A DNA stretch of 64,000 bases from Mycobacterium terramassiliense (GTDB lineage Bacteria; Actinomycetota; Actinomycetes; Mycobacteriales; Mycobacteriaceae). A model generated the notes under the pieces. That model had not been told where the DNA came from, made no database searches, and worked only from the letters and a program-made list of their open reading frames with translations. The position numbers were made by a program, and so were the translations under genes. The DNA lies in assembly GCF_900157385.1 (NCBI RefSeq), contig NZ_LT717701.1, positions 2,248,219 to 2,312,218 on the forward strand, in the 5' to 3' direction. Position 1 is the first letter of the stretch. Each line of letters begins with the position of its first letter. Shown here one piece after another: positions 26,050 through 34,143 of this stretch.

Positions 26050-27636
26050 TCAGCCCTTCAATAGCGGTTCTGCCAGCTCGGTGATCGTCGATCGGCCCCG
26101 AAGCGTCGCGAACCCCCGCGTCACCCAGTATTTCTGTTCCAGGGTGTCGGCACCGGCAAGTGCGCTGCCCGACGCCAAGATTCTCGAGCCCCACTTCTTG
26201 GCGTGATCGGCCAAGCGCGCGGCCTCGTTGACGGCGTCTCCAACCACCGTGTATTCGTAGCGGTTCTCCGCGCCGATATTGCCCGCGAACACCGCACCGG
26301 CGGTCACTCCGATGCCGAAGTCCACGAGTGGCAGCTTCCTCAGTTCCGTTCCGAGCACACGAGCCGTCGCGAGTGCCGCCGACGTCGGTTCATCGATACC
26401 GATGGGTGCCCCGAATACGGCCAGGACGGCGTCGCCTTCGAACTTATTGATCAGGCCGTGCCGATGATGCACGGCAGCAACCACGATGCGGAAGAAGTCG
26501 TTCAGGATCTCCGCCACTTCCTCTGGCGGACGGGAGGCGGCAATCGCTGTCGAGCCCACCAGATCGATGAAGAGTATGGCGACGTCTCGAACCTCACCCG
26601 AGAGGGAGCCATCCTGTTTGAGTGCCTGGCGGGCCACCTCGGCACCAACGTGGCGCCCGAAGAGGTCCCGGAGGCGTTCACGCTCCTCAAGTCCTGCCAC
26701 CATCCGATTGAACCCAACCTGGAGTCGCCCGATTTCGGAGGGCTCGTACACCTCGACGAGCGCCCAGTCCTGGCCGTGTTCCACCTCGGTCATCGCGACG
26801 ACTACTTGACGAATGGGGTCCGAGATCGACCGGGCCACCAAGATCATCGCCCGCAATCCCAAGGCGAGCGACGCCGCCGCGAGCACCAGAATCGGCGTCT
26901 CGATCGGCGCTGACTTCTGCAGGAACAAGCCGTTGGAGCGTGAAAGGACGATCAACGCGATCCCGGCGGTGGGCAACGCGCTGAAGAGGACCCATGTAAT
27001 CATCAGGCGTGCAAGTACACCCGGCATTTCGCCGGTCGGTGTTGCAGTCTTCATCGATGCCGCGAGGATGGGCCGCAGGACCCGTTGAGTTATCAGGTAA
27101 CCCATCGACGCGGTGGTGGCACCGCCGAACAGAATGGCGGTACCAATCACCCACCCAACGGTGGCACCCGCACGGTGGTTGACCAGAACGAATACTGCCC
27201 CGCTGGCGACCCAGATACCGAACTGGACGACGGTTTGGCGGGGAGCTATGCGCATGGCCGCGCGCTGTTGAGCGCGCGTTGGTTCGGTGCCGTCGGCGAA
27301 CCAACGGAACGACGGAACCATGTTCAAGACACCCGCCAGCGCACCGACGGTCGCCGAGATTGCGGCCAGACCGCACAAGGCGATCAGGTTCCTACTGGTG
27401 GAGAGCGGGCCAGGGTCCCCGCCGGTGTTTCGGGTGAGGGACACGACCACCAACGACACTGCGCCGGCCGCCAAGATATGCGCGGAAGTCAACGCAGCCG
27501 CATAACTGGCTCCAATCCGAATGGCTGCCTTGCGTCTGCTCGTCATTCGTCTTAGTTCTGGAATGGCTGGGTCGATCGGGAGGGCGGTCTGCGTGACGCC
27601 CGGATACAGGCAGGGCCAGACGTGGCAACGGTGCAT
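26050..27636 (-). CDS. Membrane adenylate cyclase: 6-TM, HAMP, class III catalytic domain
   Basis: Makes cAMP from ATP at the inner membrane. About six hydrophobic segments span the N-terminal 250 residues, followed by a HAMP linker (RSISDPIRQVVVAMTEVE...GRLQVGFNRM) and a class III cyclase domain with metal Asp in ILFIDLVGST, NKFEGDAVLAVFG, and the transition-state Asn/Arg in VVGDAVNEAARL. The layout matches the M. tuberculosis Rv1318c-Rv1320c group. The start is uncertain: TTG 27669 (539 residues, the group's length), ATG 27636 used here, or ATG 27546 just before the first helix; none has a good ribosome site. Confidence 0.9.
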   Translation of the reverse strand: MHRCHVWPCLYPGVTQTALPIDPAIPELRRMTSRRKAAIRIGASYAAALTSAHILAAGAVSLVVVSLTRNTGGDPGPLSTSRNLIALCGLAAISATVGALAGVLNMVPSFRWFADGTEPTRAQQRAAMRIAPRQTVVQFGIWVASGAVFVLVNHRAGATVGWVIGTAILFGGATTASMGYLITQRVLRPILAASMKTATPTGEMPGVLARLMITWVLFSALPTAGIALIVLSRSNGLFLQKSAPIETPILVLAAASLALGLRAMILVARSISDPIRQVVVAMTEVEHGQDWALVEVYEPSEIGRLQVGFNRMVAGLEERERLRDLFGRHVGAEVARQALKQDGSLSGEVRDVAILFIDLVGSTAIAASRPPEEVAEILNDFFRIVVAAVHHRHGLINKFEGDAVLAVFGAPIGIDEPTSAALATARVLGTELRKLPLVDFGIGVTAGAVFAGNIGAENRYEYTVVGDAVNEAARLADHAKKWGSRILASGSALAGADTLEQKYWVTRGFATLRGRSTITELAEPLLKG

Positions 27637-27944
27637 GTCGTGCCATCTGACGCGGCGGGGCCGCGGCAATCCGGATCACCATGCACTTCCATAGGTAGAA
27701 CATTACTTTCTTTTCATGCAGATAACGACTAGTCTATCGAGCATCAGATACTCTACTTCTGCGTGTGATGCCCTTTGCCGATCTCTGTGAGGATCCGTGA
27801 CGCCGCAACCCGTCACGTCACCGCAATGGCGGCTAGAGCACACGCTGCACCATGCCGCGAGTCTGCATCCGCCGCCCCCTGTCATGCGGCCGATGAAGCG
27901 TCTTGCCAGTTCGACCGCGAAAACACAAACCCCGGGACGGAATA

Positions 27945-29474
27945 GTGACTGCGCTAACGAGACAGATTCCGCACTTCATTGATGGGAAGCGCACCGCCGG
28001 TGAGTCCACCCGCACCGCCGATGTCTTCAACCCCAGCACCGGCGAGGTGCAGGCGAAGGTGCCGATGGCCGGCAAGGCCGACGTGGATGCGGCGGTGGCC
28101 TCGGCCGTCGAGGCCCAAAAGGATTGGGCCGCATGGAATCCGCAGCGCCGCGCGCGGGTGATGATGCGCTTCATCGAGTTGGTCAACAAGAACACCGACG
28201 AGCTGGCCGAGCTGTTGTCCCTCGAGCACGGTAAGACGGTGGCCGACTCGCGCGGCGACATCCAGCGCGGTATCGAGGTCATCGAGTTCGCCATCGGGAT
28301 CCCGCACCTGCTCAAGGGCGAATACAGCGAGGGCGCCGGCCCCGGCATCGACGTCTACTCGCTGCGCCAGCCGCTGGGCGTGGTCGCCGGCATCACGCCG
28401 TTCAACTTCCCGGCGATGATCCCGCTGTGGAAGGCCGGGCCGGCGCTGGCGTGCGGAAATGCCTTCGTGCTCAAGCCCAGCGAGCGCGACCCCTCGGTCC
28501 CGGTGCGGCTGGCCGAGCTGTTCGTGGAGGCGGGCCTGCCGCCGGGGGTCTTCCAGGTGGTGCACGGCGACAAGGAGGCCGTCGACGCCATCCTGCACCA
28601 CCCCGACATCAAGGCCGTGGGTTTCGTCGGCAGCTCCGACATCGCGCACTACATCTACTCCACGGCCGCGGCCACCGACAAGCGGTCACAGTGCTTCGGC
28701 GGCGCCAAGAACCACATGATCGTGATGCCCGACGCCGACCTCGACCAGGCCGTCGACGCGCTGATCGGCGCCGGGTACGGCAGCGCCGGCGAGCGCTGCA
28801 TGGCGATCAGCGTCGCGGTGCCCGTCGGCGAGCAGACCGCCGACCGGTTGCGCGCCAGGCTGATCGAGCGGATCAACAACCTGCGCGTCGGCCACAGCCT
28901 CGACCCCAAGGCCGACTACGGTCCGCTCGTCACCGAGGCCGCGCTGGCGCGGGTGCGCGACTACATCGGCCAGGGCGTCGAGGCGGGCGCCGAATTGGTC
29001 ATCGACGGGCGCGAGCGCACCAGCGACGACCTGACCTTCGGTGACGCCAACCTGCAGGGCGGCTTCTTCATCGGCCCCACCCTGTTCGACCACGTCACCC
29101 CCGAGATGTCGATCTACACCGACGAGATCTTCGGGCCGGTGCTGTGCATCGTGCGCGCCCACGACTACGAACAGGCCCTGCGGCTGCCCTCGGAGCACGA
29201 GTACGGCAACGGCGTGGCGGTCTTCACCCGCGACGGCGACACCGCCCGCGACTTCGTGTCCCGGGTGCAGGTGGGCATGGTGGGTGTCAACGTGCCGATC
29301 CCGGTGCCGGTGGCCTACCACACCTTCGGCGGCTGGAAGCGCTCCGGCTTCGGCGACCTCAATCAGCACGGCCCGGCGTCGATCCAGTTCTACACCAAGG
29401 TCAAGACCGTCACCTCGCGGTGGCCGTCCGGCATCAAGGACGGCGCCGAATTCGTCATCCCCACAATGAAATAG
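27945..29474 (+). CDS. mmsA: Methylmalonate-semialdehyde dehydrogenase (acylating)
   Basis: Converts methylmalonate semialdehyde plus CoA and NAD to propionyl-CoA and CO2 in valine catabolism. 509 residues, as in M. tuberculosis MmsA, to which it is very close by eye (HFIDGKRTAGEST, TPFNFPAMIPLWKAGPALACGNAFVLKP). Catalytic Cys285 in SAGERCMAIS. GTG 27945 is chosen because homologues start there; the frame is open further upstream without similarity. In M. tuberculosis mmsA is followed by fadE9 and mmsB; here it is followed by decayed sequence, so the rest of that operon is absent at this site. Confidence 0.95.
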   Translation: MTALTRQIPHFIDGKRTAGESTRTADVFNPSTGEVQAKVPMAGKADVDAAVASAVEAQKDWAAWNPQRRARVMMRFIELVNKNTDELAELLSLEHGKTVADSRGDIQRGIEVIEFAIGIPHLLKGEYSEGAGPGIDVYSLRQPLGVVAGITPFNFPAMIPLWKAGPALACGNAFVLKPSERDPSVPVRLAELFVEAGLPPGVFQVVHGDKEAVDAILHHPDIKAVGFVGSSDIAHYIYSTAAATDKRSQCFGGAKNHMIVMPDADLDQAVDALIGAGYGSAGERCMAISVAVPVGEQTADRLRARLIERINNLRVGHSLDPKADYGPLVTEAALARVRDYIGQGVEAGAELVIDGRERTSDDLTFGDANLQGGFFIGPTLFDHVTPEMSIYTDEIFGPVLCIVRAHDYEQALRLPSEHEYGNGVAVFTRDGDTARDFVSRVQVGMVGVNVPIPVPVAYHTFGGWKRSGFGDLNQHGPASIQFYTKVKTVTSRWPSGIKDGAEFVIPTMK

Positions 29475-29543
29475 GCGAGCCCTTGATGGGCAACCACTTC
29501 CGAACCGCCTCAGTAGCTTTCACACTCCAACAACGGAGCAGCA

Positions 29544-29823
29544 GTGAGCGAACCAGTCAACATCGAGGCCGCGATCAACGGCGCGACCCCGAAAAACTGT
29601 GAATCCGAACATGCCCGTGGCCGGAGACGAGATCGTTGTCGATGCGCTGGCTTGATTCGAGGCCGGGCGGCCCCTCGCGAATCGGTCACTTTTAATTCCG
29701 CAAACGAAGGTTCGCCAAGGGAAGCAGCGGCAACGCTTCCGCTAACGTTCACCACCACATCGCTGATTTCACTCTCTCAGCCAGGGAGGCAGTCGAGGTC
29801 TACCTGAGCCTCTGCGACAGGTA
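29544..29823 (+). pseudogene. Decayed N-terminus of a BKACE (DUF849, beta-keto acid cleavage) gene
   Basis: Starts GTG with VSEPVNIEAAINGATPKN, then a +1 shift is needed to continue as NPNMPVAGDEIVVDALA, a TGA replaces an expected codon before FEAG, and after an unrelated stretch of about 85 bp the sequence resumes as VHHHIADFTLSAREAVEVYL before TAA 29821-29823. Together these follow the start of 3-keto-5-aminohexanoate cleavage (BKACE) proteins. At least one frameshift, one nonsense codon and one insertion, with the rest of the gene missing, make it a dead remnant. Confidence 0.6.
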
Positions 29824-29833
29824 AGGAGAATCC

Positions 29834-30052
29834 ATGTCTGAAGCCACTCAGTCCGATACGGTCGGTCCGTTCGCCCTCCAGGCTTGGCCCGTTGCTGCGG
29901 CGGCGATGATGCCTGGCTTCTGGTTTGCCACGCCGGCGATATGGGGGACAGCAGGACCGCTCGAACGGGAACGCGCATCGCTGATCGCGTGGACCCCAGC
30001 GATCAGAGAAGATCTGCGACGTGGTGGTGCGGCGGCACTACGGATTTCCTAA
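29834..30052 (+). CDS. Short open frame with good ribosome site, doubtful gene
   Basis: 72 residues beginning MSEATQSDTVG, with AAGGAG six bases before the ATG. A hydrophobic stretch AWPVAAAAMMPGFWFATPAIW is present, but no family is recognised and the surrounding 900 bp is decayed. It may be the N-terminal part of the DUF732 gene whose C-terminal part follows in another frame. Reported only because the start signals are good. Confidence 0.3.
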   Translation: MSEATQSDTVGPFALQAWPVAAAAMMPGFWFATPAIWGTAGPLERERASLIAWTPAIREDLRRGGAAALRIS

Positions 30053-30260
30053 TAATGACGCGCTCAGCTACGGCCACGGAATTTGCGACAAGGTCGGCCG
30101 GGGCGAGGGCTACGGGCAAGTCATGGGCGACTTGAAGCGTGATGTCACTCCCAGCGACGAGTTCGCGGCTAATTACCTCGTCTCATATGCAGTCGCTTGC
30201 TTTGCCCTGAGCTGATATGGCAGCTGCGGAACTCAGCCGCTAGGTACCAACCGCCAGGCG
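30021..30260 (+). pseudogene. Remnant of a DUF732 family protein
   Basis: The frame reads HYGFPNNDALSYGHGICDKVGRGEGYGQVMGDLKRDV, then FAANYLVSYAVACF, which is the pattern of mycobacterial DUF732 exported proteins (GH-x-I-C, then a C-terminal AV--C-P). Its end is shifted: CFALS-stop in this frame, whereas one inserted base restores CPELIWQL. The N-terminal signal peptide expected for this family is not in frame. Between here and 30423 I see no gene, only a 7-bp inverted repeat GTTGCAA/TTGCAAC at 30385-30403. Confidence 0.5.
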
Positions 30261-30422
30261 GAGCAGCCGCGCCCGGTACCTATTACATGCGACTGGGATT
30301 CAGCATGTTCTGAGCCTCAACGCAGATATGTCGCCAAAGGGGGAGAAACACGGCTGCAGTTTGCGGACTCGTCTGCTGCGCCAGGTTGCAATAGCGTTGC
30401 AACGGGTCCGCCGAAGGCAAAA

Positions 30423-30450
30423 GGCCAGAGGGCAAAAATACCCTCTGACC
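30423..30450 (-). terminator. Original tRNA-His terminator, displaced by integration
   Basis: On the minus strand a stem GGtCAGAGGG/CCCTCTGgCC with loop TATTTTTG, followed by TTTT. It lies directly downstream of the truncated tRNA-His copy in attL. A variant of the same hairpin follows the intact tRNA at the other end of the element, so this copy is the host's original terminator. Confidence 0.7.
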
Positions 30451-30452
30451 AG

Positions 30453-30501
30453 TGGGGTGGCTGACGGGGCTCGAACCCGCGACATCCAGGATCACAACCT
30501 G
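30453..30501. repeat. attL: 49-bp direct repeat, 3' part of tRNA-His
   Basis: Identical over 49 bp to 43649-43697. It spans the tRNA-His 3' end including CCA, the T arm and the anticodon loop, and stops before the D arm, so no functional tRNA is encoded here. Similarity, with differences, continues leftward through the terminator hairpin. This is the left crossover region of an element integrated by a tyrosine recombinase. Confidence 0.92.
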
Positions 30502-30607
30502 AGTGCGGAAACGCGGCATAACACGAGCATAAAGCCGGTTTTCTGATTGTCAATATCAACCCCACAAGTGGACAAAACCCGACGTGACTAGGCACGTTAT
30601 GACTTCA

Positions 30608-30627
30608 TAAGGGTGCGCTAGGGGTGC
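30608..30627 (+). promoter_or_regulatory. Candidate integrase arm-type sites, left end
   Basis: TAAGGGTGC at 30608-30616 and TAGGGGTGC at 30619-30627, an 11-bp phased pair just outside the att core and before the integrase gene. An exact TAAGGGTGC recurs at 43587-43595 near the right end. Tyrosine integrases bind short repeats in both phage arms, so these are candidates; there is no binding evidence. Confidence 0.4.
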
Positions 30628-30647
30628 AACACGCTAGAGTTGCGCGC

Positions 30648-31796
30648 ATGGCAACCCGCAAGCGGCAAGCCCCCCGGCAGCGGAGGGGGTGGGGGAAGCT
30701 CCGCACACTGCGCAGCGGGCGGATACAGGCCAGCTATGTCCACACAGACGGGCGCAGGTATTACGCCACCCACACCTACACAACCAGGATGGACGCCGAG
30801 GGCTGGCTGGCCAACGAGCGCAAGCTAATCGAAATGGGGGAGTGGACGCCGCCCGAGGACCGCGACGCGGTTAGATCGGCCCGCACCGCCACGGTTCGCG
30901 AGTACGCAAACAAGTGGCTTACCGAGCGCGACCTCGCGCCGAAGACCCGCCAGTTGTACCGGGAACTACTCGACAGCCGGATACTGCCAGCGCTGGGCGA
31001 TCAGATGATACGCGCGGTCACGCCGGCCGATATCCGGTCGTGGTGGGTTGCGCTCGGCGCGGAGAAGAAAACTCCCACCCGTAACACCCACGCCTATCAG
31101 TTGCTCAAGACGATCTTTAACACTGCCCGCGAAGACAAAGCGGTTGCCGACAATCCGTGTCAGATCAAGTCGGCGGCTAAGCCGCCCAAGCCGCGCGACG
31201 TGCAAGCGCTAAGCGTTGCCGAGTTGGAGAAGGTGGCCGAGAAGGTGCCCGAGCGCTACCGCGCCGCCGTGCCCGTAGCCGCATGGTGCGGGCTTAGGTT
31301 CGGCGAGCTAATCGAGTTGCGCCGCAAGGATATTCACGTAACCGGAGACCGCATGGTGCTCAGGATACGTAGGCAGGCAACGTATGTGGGCAAAAAGCTT
31401 GAGGTAGGGCCACCAAAGAGCGATGCGGGTATCCGCGACGTTGTAGTTCCACCGCACGTTGCCGAGATATTGCGGGCGCACATGAAAACACACACCGGGC
31501 GCGGCCCGGAGTCGTTCGTGTTCACCACAACTCGCGGACTGCGGCTGTCCAAGACCGCGTTCACAAAGTCCGTGAAGGCAGGGTTTGCCGCCGTAGGAAA
31601 GCCGGACATGCGAATACACGATCTGCGCCACGTGGGCGCAACGCTGGCGGCGCAAGCGGGCGCGACGACGAAAGAGCTTATGGCCCGGATCGGACACGCC
31701 ACCCCGGCGATGGCTATGCGCTATCAGATCGCGGCAGCTGATCGGGATGCGGCAGTCGCCGCGCGCATGTCGGAGCTGGCGAAGGGGTCACCGTAA
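30648..31796 (+). CDS. int: Tyrosine site-specific recombinase (phage integrase)
   Basis: Catalyses integration and, with an excisionase, excision of the element at tRNA-His. 382 residues. N-terminal arm-binding region rich in Arg/Lys, SAM-like core-binding domain (TVREYANKWLTERDLAPKTRQLYRELL), catalytic domain with Arg in WCGLRFGELIELRRKD, His324 and Arg327 in HDLRH, His350 in RIGHAT and nucleophile Tyr359 in MRYQ. I use ATG 30648 rather than the in-frame GTG 30624, which overlaps the candidate arm sites. It lies next to attL, the usual position. Confidence 0.95.
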   Translation: MATRKRQAPRQRRGWGKLRTLRSGRIQASYVHTDGRRYYATHTYTTRMDAEGWLANERKLIEMGEWTPPEDRDAVRSARTATVREYANKWLTERDLAPKTRQLYRELLDSRILPALGDQMIRAVTPADIRSWWVALGAEKKTPTRNTHAYQLLKTIFNTAREDKAVADNPCQIKSAAKPPKPRDVQALSVAELEKVAEKVPERYRAAVPVAAWCGLRFGELIELRRKDIHVTGDRMVLRIRRQATYVGKKLEVGPPKSDAGIRDVVVPPHVAEILRAHMKTHTGRGPESFVFTTTRGLRLSKTAFTKSVKAGFAAVGKPDMRIHDLRHVGATLAAQAGATTKELMARIGHATPAMAMRYQIAAADRDAAVAARMSELAKGSP

Positions 31797-31866
31797 AAAT
31801 TTTTTCCACCGTTGACCTGCGCGTTTGATGCGTAGCCGCTTTGGGGTCTCAGGGAAAGTCGGACAA

Positions 31867-31886
31867 ATGCGCAATGATTTGCGCAT
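31867..31886. promoter_or_regulatory. Perfect 8-bp palindrome at the start of the excisionase-like gene
   Basis: Arms ATGCGCAA and TTGCGCAT separated by TGAT. It covers one candidate start codon (31867) and ends within another (31885) of the HTH gene, so a bound dimer would block either transcription or translation initiation. It could be an autoregulatory operator or an excisionase site. Confidence 0.6.
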
Positions 31887-32097
31887 GGACATTATTGGAA
31901 AAGAAAAACCACTGCCGGCCAGGGTTACCATTCAGCGGGCGGCCGAATACCTCGATGTAACCGACAAGACCATTCGCCGCCGGATCGCAGACGGCACGTT
32001 AAAGGCGTACCGCGTAGGTCCGCGATTAATCCGCATCGACCGTGAATCGCTGCTCGCGCTTGCCCACGGCAAACCGTTAGGCATCGGCGCCGCATAA
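31867..32097 (+). CDS. Excisionase-like helix-turn-helix protein
   Basis: 76-residue DNA-binding protein of the MerR/excisionase 'HTH_17' type. The helix-turn-helix reads ARVTIQRAAEYLDVTDKTIRRRIADGTLKAYRVGPRLIRIDRESLLAL. It probably bends DNA to direct excision by the upstream integrase, or regulates early genes. The start is uncertain: ATG 31867 has AGGGAAAG ten bases upstream, while ATG 31885 (70 residues) lies after the palindrome. It follows the integrase by 70 bp in the same direction. Confidence 0.8.
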   Translation: MRNDLRMDIIGKEKPLPARVTIQRAAEYLDVTDKTIRRRIADGTLKAYRVGPRLIRIDRESLLALAHGKPLGIGAA

Positions 32098-32124
32098 GGC
32101 GGATTACAACTTAATAGGCATGGA

Positions 32125-32712
32125 ATGACAAAAGACATTGATATACGTGAGACCGACCCAGAGTACCCTAAGTATAGCTACACGCCAGATGGGAGGCCCT
32201 TCGGCCCGAAAGGTCCATTAAAGCCGTTTTTTGTTAGTGGACACCCCGCCTTTACGGCCTACGGCGACCGGGGCGAAAAGCGAACCATCCTGTTAGCGTC
32301 AGCGGTTGCCCGGGCTTACATGGGGGAGCCGGAACCGGGGGAGGAGCTGGTGTACCTAGATGGCGATATTGGGAATCCTCGGCTCGACAACCTTATTTAC
32401 CGCCGTCCCGAGGCCGAACCGTGGTGGCGCAGCGAACAGGAAACTCCGCTTGAGCGTGAACACCGGCGAGTTACAGCGGGGCCGGGCAGCCACCTTAGGC
32501 CGCGATCAAATCGTTGGCGAGAAAAGCCGTGCGGCGACTATGGACACGGACGGCTAAAGACGACGGAATGGTGCAGGAATGGACACCAATTGTCGATGAC
32601 GGGACAGCCCGACAGCAATACGGCAATTTGGGGCTACGGGAACCGAGTCTGCCTATCTTGCCAGGTCGGTAAGCCCACGGTGCGTTACGTGGCATTACCC
32701 GAAGCGGTCTAG
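32125..32712 (+). CDS. Phage protein with HNH-like and zinc-finger features
   Basis: 195 residues, function not established. The middle segment LVYLDGDIGNPRLDNLIYR resembles the DG-x(n)-N-x(3)-NL part of HNH homing-type endonucleases but lacks a clear preceding His pair. The C-terminal part has C-x-x-H in WCRNGHQL and C-x-x-C in VCLSCQ, a likely zinc site. Upstream lies ACAACTTAATA (32106-32116), a motif repeated at other gene starts of this element. It may cut DNA for packaging or replication. Confidence 0.65.
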   Translation: MTKDIDIRETDPEYPKYSYTPDGRPFGPKGPLKPFFVSGHPAFTAYGDRGEKRTILLASAVARAYMGEPEPGEELVYLDGDIGNPRLDNLIYRRPEAEPWWRSEQETPLEREHRRVTAGPGSHLRPRSNRWREKPCGDYGHGRLKTTEWCRNGHQLSMTGQPDSNTAIWGYGNRVCLSCQVGKPTVRYVALPEAV

Positions 32713-33037
32713 TGAATTGGGTCACGGTGTTACACTTTTACACCTAATGTAACGTAAGCGATCTGCTAATGTTGTAGATATAGAGAGTGCGGAGCGCGTA
32801 CCGTAGTCACGACCGTAGGGAGTGATTACGGCCTGGTCGCCGGATGGCGAACAGCTACTTCGCAAACCAATCACCGCAAAGCGGCAGGTACGTGCATTAA
32901 ATAGTTTTGCTTCTGCCGCTAACTACCAGCCACAACGGCAACGCAACGGGTAAACGTCAACTTGAGCGGTTACCCGGCTTTGTCGTTGCCTTAGCCGGGA
33001 ACGCTACTAACCAAACGAGAGGGAACACAGCACGACA
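32713..33037. other. Non-coding 325 bp with AT-rich promoter and two hairpins
   Basis: No open frame of note. The first 75 bp are AT-rich, with inverted repeats GTTACA (32729-32734)/TGTAAC (32748-32753) and GGTGT/ACACC, and probably hold the promoter of the following small genes. Two hairpins follow: AGCGGCAG/CTGCCGCT at 32880-32920 and a longer one at 32937-32990. The length and structure are more than a promoter needs, so a small RNA or an anti-terminator leader is possible. Confidence 0.5.
32937..32990 (+). ncRNA. Possible structured RNA or leader hairpin
   Basis: Nested complementary arms: GGCAACG (32937-32943) with CGTTGCC (32984-32990), and inside them GGGTAA (32948-32953) with TTACCC (32970-32975). 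The hairpin lies 47 bp before the ATG of the next gene, without a U-tract. It may be an untranslated leader structure; nothing identifies a known RNA family. Confidence 0.35.
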
Positions 33038-33286
33038 ATGACCGCAGTAATTAAACCAGCCGACGTGCAACACGGCGACGTAATTCTTGCCGGCGGAGAA
33101 ACCCGCATTAAGGTAGATCGAATCGTGCGGGGAACGCTAGGTGACGTGCAAGCGGCGCTCGGTCATAAAGTCAACAAGCCCGATGACGCTACCGAACAGT
33201 GGCACTACTTTGCTGCCGCGCCGGTCAACGGCAAGGTCGCTCACGTCGTGGTACGCGGAAGCACGCCAGTCGCCAAGGTGAACTAA
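33038..33286 (+). CDS. Small phage protein, unknown
   Basis: 82 residues, MTAVIKPADVQHGDVILAGG at the N-terminus and a beta-rich predicted pattern (TRIKVDRIVRG, GKVAHVVVRGSTPVAKV). No motif recognised. GAGAGGGA precedes the ATG. Its TAA overlaps the next ATG (TAATG), so it is the first of three tightly coupled small genes. Confidence 0.7.
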   Translation: MTAVIKPADVQHGDVILAGGETRIKVDRIVRGTLGDVQAALGHKVNKPDDATEQWHYFAAAPVNGKVAHVVVRGSTPVAKVN

Positions 33287-33489
33287 TGGCGGCCACGCAG
33301 GTTAAGCCCTCACGCGGCAACGAGCCCTACACAATCAACGTGCAGCGCGACGGGTCAATAGACGTATCCCGCTACAGCACCAAAGGCCGGAACAACTCTC
33401 TTAACTTTCAGACCCGACAAGATATCGCCAACGTGTTTGAGGCGATATGCGCCGCGTTGGACAACCACATACTTACGAAAGATACCTAA
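33286..33489 (+). CDS. Small phage protein, unknown
   Basis: 67 residues beginning MAATQVKPSRG, basic at the N-terminus, then INVQRDGSIDVSRYSTKGR and a helical C-terminal half RQDIANVFEAICAALDNHIL. No known domain. It is coupled on both sides by TAATG overlaps, which fixes the start at 33286. Confidence 0.7.
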   Translation: MAATQVKPSRGNEPYTINVQRDGSIDVSRYSTKGRNNSLNFQTRQDIANVFEAICAALDNHILTKDT

Positions 33490-33755
33490 TGAGTAACGAC
33501 GATCAGCCTATCGTGCTGAACACCGAAATGGTCAGCTACCACCCAGCCCTGCTGGGCAATAAGCCGGTGCTGGCCGTTCACTGGCACACAACCAACCTCG
33601 GAGGCACGACATTCGTGACCTTGCAGACGCCCATTCAGGCCCGCGCAATGGCCCGGTCGCTGATCGCGTATGCCGATGCGGTCAGCGAATACGAAGGCGG
33701 CAACGCTGCGCACGAGACCATTCCCGGGGAAATCACCATGCCGGGCTACCTGTGA
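33489..33755 (+). CDS. Small phage protein, unknown
   Basis: 88 residues, MSNDDQPIVLNTEMVSYHP. A beta-strand pattern VLAVHWHTTNLGGTTFVTLQTPIQ is followed by a helix ARAMARSLIAYADAVSEYEGG. No domain recognised. The start is set by a TAATG overlap with the previous gene; the HNH gene begins 7 bp after its stop. Confidence 0.7.
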   Translation: MSNDDQPIVLNTEMVSYHPALLGNKPVLAVHWHTTNLGGTTFVTLQTPIQARAMARSLIAYADAVSEYEGGNAAHETIPGEITMPGYL

Positions 33756-33762
33756 CGGCGGA

Positions 33763-34143
33763 GTGATCCGGTCATTCTGCATCGGTTGTGGCGACTACGT
33801 ACCCAAAGGACAGTCACGCTGCGCAGCCTGTCGGCTACCAACGCGACAGCCAGACAATCGACACCCGGTCAGAACGACTAACCGATGGATACGGCTATCA
33901 AAGAAACTGCGCCGCATCCAGCCGTGGTGTACGAGCTGCGGCGCTAAGAACGACCTAACCGTGGATCACCGGCTGCCCATCGGACGCTTAGAGGAATTGG
34001 GCATCAGCCTGTACGACGAGGCGGCCTTAGCCGTCCTATGCCGCAGCTGCAATGCCCGCAAGGGCAACCGCTACACGGCAGAGGATGAGGCCGCAGTACT
34101 GGCCAGCGTCAACGCGGAGCCACGAAAGCGCGCAATCGGATAA
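33763..34143 (+). CDS. HNH endonuclease
   Basis: 126 residues, GTG start after GGCGGA. Two zinc knuckles come first (FCIGCGDY, RCAACRLP) and then an HNH nuclease fold: WCTSCGAKNDLTVDHRLPIGR with the catalytic DH, and LCRSCNARKGNR with the Asn and the second Cys pair. HNH proteins beside terminase genes assist packaging cleavage in HK97-like phages; the terminase lies 0.9 kb downstream, which favours this role. Confidence 0.87.
   Translation: MIRSFCIGCGDYVPKGQSRCAACRLPTRQPDNRHPVRTTNRWIRLSKKLRRIQPWCTSCGAKNDLTVDHRLPIGRLEELGISLYDEAALAVLCRSCNARKGNRYTAEDEAAVLASVNAEPRKRAIG

Noticed and set aside
30453..30530. Possible second tRNA-His gene at the left att site
   Set aside because: Only the 3' half matches; the sequence past the anticodon loop (AGTGCGGAAACGC) cannot form the D arm or 5' acceptor strand.
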